In this document: piece after piece, positions 23,225 through 28,541 of the stretch
How the letters are laid out: each line of letters opens with the position of its first letter
Position numbering within the stretch: the stretch's first letter is position 1
Assembly: GCA_025362115.1 (NCBI GenBank)
Contig: JANYIK010000039.1
Coordinates: forward strand, 1 to 28,541
Length of the DNA stretch: 28,541 nt
Source of the DNA: Methylophilaceae bacterium
Lineage (GTDB): Bacteria > Pseudomonadota > Gammaproteobacteria > Burkholderiales > Methylophilaceae
Direction of reading: 5' to 3'
The notes under the pieces: generated by a model
Databases searched by the model: none
The model's input: only the letters and a program-made list of their open reading frames with translations
Told to the model about the DNA's origin: nothing
Program-made: the position numbers and the translations under genes

Positions 23225-24619
23225 ATGAGTAATGCATCAACAAGCGCTGCAGGTTCTGAGCGCATATCTATGCTGAAAGTACTAAACCCCTTTCATATTT
23301 GGGCGTTGGGGGTTGGTATCGTTCTGGTTGGCGAGTTTATGGGGTGGAATTTTTCGGTGGCCAAGGGTGGTGCTTACGGCTCGCTGATTGCCTGCTGGGT
23401 GATAGGCTTGCTGTACACCTGTGTGGCGATGATAGATTCCGAAGTCACTTCAACGGTGGCAGCAGCAGGGGGGCAATATACCCAAGCCAAGCACATCATC
23501 GGTCCTTTAATGGCATTCAACGTCGGCTTGTATCTGGTCATGGCCTATACCATGCTGGAGGCGGCAGATGCCTTTGTGGTAGGCGACTTGATGAAATCCG
23601 GTGCGGCGGCATTAGGGTATATGGATTTGGAAACCAAACCATTCGTGGTGTTCACCATCGCTTTTCTTGCATGGCTTAATTACCGAGGCGTGTTCATGAC
23701 ATTGACGGTGAATTTTGTCATTACGCTGATTGCTTTCCTTGCCATTCTCGTCTTGTTCATCGGTGTTGACCCTACGCATTCTGGGACCATACTCAAGCAC
23801 AAGGAGCTACTGACCGAATTACCTTATGGTTGGATAGGCGTAATCGCTTCATTCCAATTCGGGATGTGGTACTACCTTGGGATCGAGGGCACCTGTCAGG
23901 CGGCGGAAGAAGTACGTTCGGCCGGTCGTTCAATCCCGCTCGGCACTATGGGCGGAATGATGACTTTGCTGGTGGCGGCCACATTGACCTGGTTCATTTG
24001 TACCGGTCTTATGCCTTGGCAATATCTGGGTCAGGCGATTACGCCTTTGTATGATGCTGCAACCTTAGTGGGCAATACCAATCTGCAGATATTGCTGTTC
24101 GTTGCCACCATCTTTTCTGCGGTAGCTTCTGCTAATGGTTGTATCAACGATGCCTCGCGGGCGTGGTTCTCTTTAGGACGTGATCGCTACATGCCCAGCT
24201 TCTTTGGCGCCATTCATCCCAAGTACCGCACGCCTTATCGCGCCATCATTTTCCTCATCCCGATTGCGGTTTCATTCGCGTTCACCGGCTTGTTGGATCA
24301 AGTGATTACTTTCTCCATTCTGTCGGGCTTGCTGGGTTATACCTTCATGTCCATTAATATGGTGAAATTCCGCAAAATGTGGCCTTTGGGCAGCATCAAG
24401 CGAGGATATGTTCATCCGCTACATCCGTTTCCGGCAATTACACTTTTCGCGCTTTGTGTCTCAGTGTATTTTGCAACTTTCCTCGGTTACGGCTCGACTC
24501 TGCTGTCCATCATGGGCTTCTATATCGTGGCTTCGATTTGGTTCACTGTCCGCCGTTACAAATTCGTCAAACGCGGTGATCAATTTACGATGCCATGGCC
24601 TAGACCAGAAGGATATTAG
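23225..24619 (+). CDS. APC-family permease (ethanolamine-permease-like), probable methylamine or amine transporter
   Basis: 464 residues with about 12 membrane helices and the APC fold: WALGVGIVLVGEFMGWNFSVAKGG (helix 1, the unwound G-x-x-x-G region), YTCVAMIDSEVTSTVAAAGGQYTQAKHIIGP, YLGIEGTCQAAEEVRSAGRSIP (the conserved E-E loop), and RDRYMPSFFGAIHPKYRTPYRA. The nearest recognised group is ethanolamine permease (EAT/EutP type). Position after gmaS-mgsABC suggests it imports a substrate of this pathway; eutBC at 6139-8318 makes ethanolamine an alternative. GGGAG lies before the ATG. It is the last gene of the unit and is followed by a strong terminator. Confidence 0.88.
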   Translation: MSNASTSAAGSERISMLKVLNPFHIWALGVGIVLVGEFMGWNFSVAKGGAYGSLIACWVIGLLYTCVAMIDSEVTSTVAAAGGQYTQAKHIIGPLMAFNVGLYLVMAYTMLEAADAFVVGDLMKSGAAALGYMDLETKPFVVFTIAFLAWLNYRGVFMTLTVNFVITLIAFLAILVLFIGVDPTHSGTILKHKELLTELPYGWIGVIASFQFGMWYYLGIEGTCQAAEEVRSAGRSIPLGTMGGMMTLLVAATLTWFICTGLMPWQYLGQAITPLYDAATLVGNTNLQILLFVATIFSAVASANGCINDASRAWFSLGRDRYMPSFFGAIHPKYRTPYRAIIFLIPIAVSFAFTGLLDQVITFSILSGLLGYTFMSINMVKFRKMWPLGSIKRGYVHPLHPFPAITLFALCVSVYFATFLGYGSTLLSIMGFYIVASIWFTVRRYKFVKRGDQFTMPWPRPEGY

Positions 24620-24645
24620 TCAACGTTGTGTTTTAATGCAGTAGC

Positions 24646-24678
24646 GAAGGGCAGGCCAGCTGGTCTGCCCTTCTTTTT
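24646..24678 (+). terminator. Rho-independent terminator after the permease
   Basis: GAAGGGCAG (24646-24654) and CTGCCCTTC (24665-24673) form a perfect 9-bp stem, extended by inner pairs, followed by TTTTT. It closes the roughly 12-kb methylamine unit. Confidence 0.93.
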
Positions 24679-24692
24679 ACCGGATATTATTT

Positions 24693-25358
24693 ATGCTTAT
24701 TGCTAAAGCGCTCCTTGCCGCGCTGTTCGCTGTCATCTTGTGGCGCATGTATCGCAATCACCATCGCAGAACACAAGCTGGACGCGCTCAATTGTTGGAT
24801 GAGTGCGTCGCACTGTTACAAAATCCAAGTTTGAGCAGCAGTGAAGCCGGTTATGCCAAGTTGGATGGCGACTTTCATGGCTATCGAGTACGCTTGGCGC
24901 TGGAAGAAGACCACATGACAATGCGCAAGATTCCTTCGCTGTGGCTGCATGTTGTGGCAGAAGCGCAAAGCCCGATAAAAGGGTCGCTGGATATACTGGT
25001 ACGACCACAGAACACCGAATTCTACAGTCCTTCTTGGACTTGGGATGGTCGCGTGCAACCTCTACCAGAGTGGCCACTCCATGCCATTTATCGCACACAA
25101 GATGCAGCGCCTGATTTACAAATGCTGGATAGCCATGTGCGTGCATTTTTCAGCGATGAAAAAGCCAAAGAGTTATTATTGATGCCTGCTGCGGTACGTC
25201 TTAGCTATCAGGCGAAACAGGCGGAGCGAGGTGAATATTTGCTGCTGCGCAGCGCGAGCTTTGACCATAGCCCCATCACCCAAGAAATGCCGCAAGCTTT
25301 GCTGGAACGTGCCATAGGCATACTCCGCGACTTAGAAGGAGCCCGTAATGAGCACTGA
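24693..25358 (+). CDS. Membrane-anchored protein of unknown function
   Basis: 221 residues. One N-terminal helix (LIAKALLAALFAVILWRMYR, about 2-20) acts as anchor, followed by a soluble domain of about 200 residues with a tryptophan-rich centre (PSWTWDGRVQPLPEWPLHAIY). No catalytic motif is visible and I do not recognise the family. It begins just after the terminator and overlaps the next gene by 11 bases, so they form one unit. The end at LLERAIGILRDLEGARNEH is probably helical. Confidence 0.8.
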   Translation: MLIAKALLAALFAVILWRMYRNHHRRTQAGRAQLLDECVALLQNPSLSSSEAGYAKLDGDFHGYRVRLALEEDHMTMRKIPSLWLHVVAEAQSPIKGSLDILVRPQNTEFYSPSWTWDGRVQPLPEWPLHAIYRTQDAAPDLQMLDSHVRAFFSDEKAKELLLMPAAVRLSYQAKQAERGEYLLLRSASFDHSPITQEMPQALLERAIGILRDLEGARNEH

Positions 25359-25632
25359 ACCCAACGTCAAACCGCCCTTAAACCCGCACATCGTGCTGTT
25401 GGTTGCGATTCTGCTACCCGGCATGGGACAGGTGTTGAATAACACGCCATTGCGCGGCTTGATGATGCTTTTTTTCATGCTCATGTTAGGTGTGATAACC
25501 TTCAACTTGGCTGCTCCGGGGATTTCTATGATAGGAAAATTCTCTGGCGGCATTTTTATTTACACCTTGTCGGTCATGGATGCCTATTATTGGGCGCGCT
25601 ACCGCAGTGAACACTTTAAGCACGGGGCATAA
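25348..25632 (+). CDS. Small membrane protein with conserved-looking LLPGMGQ segment, unknown function
   Basis: 94 residues with hydrophobic segments at about 13-28, 37-57 and 66-80. The first has PHIVLLVAILLPGMGQVLNN and NTPLRGLMM, a G-x-G-Q plus R-G-hydrophobic arrangement reminiscent of TM2-type proteins. GAAGGAG lies before the ATG, and the start overlaps the end of the previous gene. Nothing further can be said of function. Confidence 0.8.
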   Translation: MSTEPNVKPPLNPHIVLLVAILLPGMGQVLNNTPLRGLMMLFFMLMLGVITFNLAAPGISMIGKFSGGIFIYTLSVMDAYYWARYRSEHFKHGA

Positions 25633-25664
25633 CGACAAGAGAGCTGGCATGTTAGAATTCCCCT

Positions 25665-26945
25665 ATGGTTCCCCATCTTACTACTGCCCTCACTGGCCCC
25701 CTGTTGCAACTAGAGCGCCGCATCTTGGACGCACAAGCGCAAATCGAGCATTGGTTCCGCACTCAGTGGCTGGAACACAGTTCGCCGTTTTATGCTTCAG
25801 TGGATTTGCGTAATAGCGGCTTCAAGCTCGCACCTGTAGACACCAACCTTTTCCCCGGCGGCTTTAATAATTTAAGCCCTGAATTTCTGCCGTTGTCAGT
25901 GCAAGCTGCGATGACGGCGATTGAGAAAATCTGCCCGGAAGCGCGACGCTTCATGCTGATTCCTGAAAATCACACCCGAAACACTTATTATTTACGCAAT
26001 GTGGCCGCACTCGCCAACATCCTACGCCAAGCTGGATTGGAGTTGCGTATAGGCAGCATCTCACCGGAGATTACCGCACCTACAGCTTTAGATTGTGGCG
26101 ACGGACAAACTCTGGAAGTCGTCCCTGTGCAGCGCAAAGGAAACCGGCTGGTTGCAGAAGGTTTTGACCCTTGCGCGGTAGTATTGAATAACGATTTATC
26201 TGGCGGCATTCCTGAGATTTTGCAAAACTTGGAGCAAAATGTCATTCCGCCTTTACACGCAGGCTGGGCCACTCGACGTAAATCCCAGCATTTTGCGGCC
26301 TATGATGGCGTGGCGAACGACTTCGCAGCTTTGCTGAATATAGACCCGTGGCTGGTTAACCCGTATTTTGCGACTTGTAACGAAATCAATTTTCAAGAAC
26401 GCATAGGCGAAGAGTGTTTGGCAGCCAAGGTGGACGATTTACTAAGCAAGATCCGGGTGAAATACCAAGAATATGGCGTGACGCAAGATCCTTTCGTCAT
26501 CGTTAAAGCCAATGCTGGTACTTATGGCATGGGCATCATGACAGTAAAAAGTCCTGACGATGTGAAGGGTTTGAATCGCAAACAACGTAACAAAATGTCG
26601 GTGGTGAAAGAAGGCATGGAGGTGTCTGAAGTCATCATCCAAGAGGGAGTTTATACCTTCGAAAATATCAATGAGGCCGTTGCCGAACCTGTGGTGTATA
26701 TGATGGATCACTTTGTCATCGGCGGCTTTTACCGTGTACATACTGGGCGTGGCGTGGATGAAAACCTCAACGCGCCAGGTATGCATTTTGTACCATTGGC
26801 GTTTGATACCGCGTGCTCAATGCCTGACAGTAAAGGTAATCCTGACGCGCCTCCCAATCGTTTTTATGCGTATGGTGTGGTGGCACGTATGGCTTTGTTG
26901 GCGGCGGCGATTGAATTGGAACTGACTGACCCAGAAGCCCAGTAA
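25665..26945 (+). CDS. gshA: Glutamate--cysteine ligase (ferrooxidans-type GshA)
   Basis: 426 residues. It resembles the GshA family first defined in Acidithiobacillus ferrooxidans and common in betaproteobacteria, which is unrelated in sequence to E. coli GshA. Recognisable segments are FYASVDLRNSGFKLAPVDTN, LFPGGFNNLSPEFLP, LIPENHTRNTYYLRNVAAL, VPPLHAGWATRRKSQHF-like, and FVIVKANAGTYGMGIMTV. It makes gamma-glutamylcysteine from glutamate and cysteine with ATP. gshB follows after 12 bases. No strong ribosome site is visible before the ATG. Confidence 0.92.
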   Translation: MVPHLTTALTGPLLQLERRILDAQAQIEHWFRTQWLEHSSPFYASVDLRNSGFKLAPVDTNLFPGGFNNLSPEFLPLSVQAAMTAIEKICPEARRFMLIPENHTRNTYYLRNVAALANILRQAGLELRIGSISPEITAPTALDCGDGQTLEVVPVQRKGNRLVAEGFDPCAVVLNNDLSGGIPEILQNLEQNVIPPLHAGWATRRKSQHFAAYDGVANDFAALLNIDPWLVNPYFATCNEINFQERIGEECLAAKVDDLLSKIRVKYQEYGVTQDPFVIVKANAGTYGMGIMTVKSPDDVKGLNRKQRNKMSVVKEGMEVSEVIIQEGVYTFENINEAVAEPVVYMMDHFVIGGFYRVHTGRGVDENLNAPGMHFVPLAFDTACSMPDSKGNPDAPPNRFYAYGVVARMALLAAAIELELTDPEAQ

Positions 26946-26957
26946 GAAATTCAACTC

Positions 26958-27887
26958 ATGCGCCTCCTCGTCATCCTAGACCCACTCACTAGCCTCAACC
27001 CAAAAAAAGACACCAGTTTCGCCATCATGCGCGAAGCCGCCTCGCGCGGACATGCACTGTTCGTCGCCGAACAAGGTGATTTAGTGCTACGCGGCAATCA
27101 GGTGAGTGCCTATTGCAAAACCTTCGCCTTCCAAGCCGATACCTATCTCACAGGGGAGGCAAGCGTCACGCTCTTGCAAGATTTTGACGCAGTACTGATG
27201 CGTAAAGACCCGCCGTTTGACATGGAATACATCTACAGCACCTATTTGCTGGAACTGGCTGAAAAACAAGGTGCCAAGGTTCTTAACCGTCCCTCCAGCA
27301 TCCGCGATTTCAACGAAAAACTCTCTGTCGCCCAGTTTACCGAATTCGCCCCGCCGTTTGTGGTGACACGTCGTATGAGCTTGATACGCGAATTTTTGGC
27401 AGACCACGGCGACATCGTGGTAAAGCCCTTGGATGGCATGGGCGGCAGCGGCGTGTTTCGCCTGAAACACGACGACCCGAATATAGGGGTTATTCTCGAA
27501 ACTATCACCCAGCTGGAACAACGCACGGTGATGGCACAGCGCTATTTACCGGAGATTAAAGATGGCGACAAACGCATCTTGATGATCAACGGCGAAGCCG
27601 TGCCTTATGCTTTGGCACGTATTCCCAAAGCCGGTGAAACGCGCGGCAATCTAGCTGCAGGTGGTACAGGACGCGCGCAATTGTTATCTCAACGCGACCG
27701 AGAAATCGCGCAAGCCTTGGGATCAACATTGCGTGAGCGAGGCTTGTTTTTGGTGGGCTTAGATGTGATAGGTGATTATTTAACTGAGATCAACGTCACC
27801 AGCCCGACGTGTATGGTAGAGATTGCCGCGCAGAGCGAATGTAAGCCCGCAGTTTTATTTGTGGATGCTCTAGAAAAAAGCGCTTAA
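26958..27887 (+). CDS. gshB: Glutathione synthetase
   Basis: 309 residues, standard GshB with an ATP-grasp fold. Motifs: LDPLTSLNPKKDTSFAIMREA (1-25 region), LMRKDPPFDMEYIYSTYLLE, VVKPLDGMGGSGVFRL (154-169, glycine-rich ATP loop), RIPKAGETRGNLAAGG, and LTEINVTSPTCMVEI as the metal and glycine-site end. It adds glycine to gamma-glutamylcysteine. Placed directly after gshA; apbE starts 4 bases later. Glutathione is also used for formaldehyde detoxification, which would suit a methylamine user, though the position is probably older than that cluster. Confidence 0.96.
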   Translation: MRLLVILDPLTSLNPKKDTSFAIMREAASRGHALFVAEQGDLVLRGNQVSAYCKTFAFQADTYLTGEASVTLLQDFDAVLMRKDPPFDMEYIYSTYLLELAEKQGAKVLNRPSSIRDFNEKLSVAQFTEFAPPFVVTRRMSLIREFLADHGDIVVKPLDGMGGSGVFRLKHDDPNIGVILETITQLEQRTVMAQRYLPEIKDGDKRILMINGEAVPYALARIPKAGETRGNLAAGGTGRAQLLSQRDREIAQALGSTLRERGLFLVGLDVIGDYLTEINVTSPTCMVEIAAQSECKPAVLFVDALEKSA

Positions 27888-27891
27888 CCAT

Positions 27892-28541
27892 ATGCGCCAT
27901 CGTTGCCTATGGTTAGTGTGGATCGCGTTTTTTCTTGTCAGCTGTGGGCGCGAACCGCTTTACCAAAGCCAAAGTTATGTCTTCGGTACATTGGTGGACA
28001 TCAGTATCTACGGTGAATCAGATGCACGTGCCGCAGTATTGGCAGGCCATATTCAGCAAGAATTTCAACGCTTACACAATCAACTCCATGCCTGGCAGCC
28101 TAGTGATTTATCCAAACTAAACGCGGCGTTTGCGGTGGGGCAGTCTTTACCCGTCAGCCCAGAACTGGCGCAGATGTTGATGGAGGCAACAAAAATATCT
28201 GATGCATCTGATGGTTTATTTAACCCCACCATCGGTGGCTTGATTGGCTTGTGGGGGTTTCAGCGGGATGAGTTTACGGCTGTTTCGCCAGACTCAAACC
28301 AGATTCGAGCTCTTGTGAATGCCAAGCCTAACTTAACCGACATCGTGATTGAAAACGGCGTGGCAACCAGCAAAAATAAGGCGGTGAAGCTGGATTTGGG
28401 CGGCTATGCTAAAGGTGCGGCGCTGGATTTAGCCAGCCGCTATTTGCATGAACAAAAAGTCAAAGGTGCACTGATTAACATTGGCGGCAATATCATCGCC
28501 GTGGGGCAGCATGGCGAGCGCCCGTGGCATGTGGGCATCCA
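27892..28541 (+). CDS. apbE: FAD:protein FMN transferase (ApbE), lipoprotein, partial at right edge
   Basis: 216 open codons from ATG 27892 to the right edge. A signal peptide ends with the lipobox LVSC (Cys18), so it is a lipoprotein facing the periplasm. FGTLVDISIY, LHAWQPSDLSKLN, SDASDGLFNPTIGGLIGLWGF and KLDLGGYAKGAALDLA are typical ApbE motifs, the last being the FAD/Mg site, followed by ALINIGGNIIAVG. It attaches FMN covalently to threonine of target proteins such as RnfG or NqrC. It follows gshB after 4 bases. The C-terminal part is outside the window. Confidence 0.93.
   Translation, partial: MRHRCLWLVWIAFFLVSCGREPLYQSQSYVFGTLVDISIYGESDARAAVLAGHIQQEFQRLHNQLHAWQPSDLSKLNAAFAVGQSLPVSPELAQMLMEATKISDASDGLFNPTIGGLIGLWGFQRDEFTAVSPDSNQIRALVNAKPNLTDIVIENGVATSKNKAVKLDLGGYAKGAALDLASRYLHEQKVKGALINIGGNIIAVGQHGERPWHVGI

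Overview
The window looks like bacterial chromosome from a betaproteobacterium, probably order Nitrosomonadales (Gallionellaceae, Methylophilaceae or a relative). This is inferred from gene content and gene neighbourhood (ubiK-comM, glnK-amtB, the gshA type found in Thiobacillus-like bacteria followed by gshB, and the late cobalamin genes). No taxonomic search was possible. Base composition looks moderate and even, with no obvious foreign patch.

Layout. (1) 1-2156, minus strand: cobT-cobS-cobC, late steps of cobalamin nucleotide-loop assembly; cobC runs off the left edge. (2) 2157-2613: a 141-bp near-palindromic repeat, tRNA-Phe(GAA) and its promoter. (3) 2614-3187, plus: a single-domain rhodanese and a TusA-like sulfur carrier. 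(4) 3184-8318, minus: a VIT/CCC1-type membrane protein, comM, ubiK, and eutC-eutB (ethanolamine ammonia-lyase). A second copy of the palindromic repeat lies between ubiK and comM and abuts the TTG start of comM. (5) 8319-10665: an intergenic region with a very good sigma-54 promoter and an NtrC-like site, then glnK-amtB and a terminator. (6) 10689-11788, minus: a GNAT acetyltransferase and an XRE-cupin regulator. (7) 11954-24619, plus: a methylamine-utilisation cluster: a Fae-like protein, mgdABCD (N-methylglutamate dehydrogenase, related to sarcosine oxidase), gmaS, mgsABC (N-methylglutamate synthase), then three small membrane proteins and an APC permease, closed by a strong terminator. (8) 24693-28541, plus: two unknown membrane proteins, gshA, gshB and the start of a lipoprotein apbE.

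How the genes work together. GmaS makes gamma-glutamylmethylamide from methylamine and glutamate. MgsABC moves the methylamino group to 2-oxoglutarate, giving N-methylglutamate. MgdABCD oxidises that back to glutamate, releasing the one-carbon unit to tetrahydrofolate or as formaldehyde. The permease and its three small neighbours probably bring in the amine. GlnK-AmtB and EutBC add ammonium uptake and ethanolamine deamination, so the region is centred on amine and ammonium nitrogen. EutBC needs adenosylcobalamin, whose late synthesis genes are in the same window.

Most worth a second look: the three-small-protein plus APC permease unit, which may be an undescribed multi-subunit amine transporter; the Fae-like protein that lacks the expected active-site histidine; a repeated AT-rich box in front of both the Fae-like gene and mgdA, likely bound by the XRE-cupin regulator; and the palindromic repeat next to comM.
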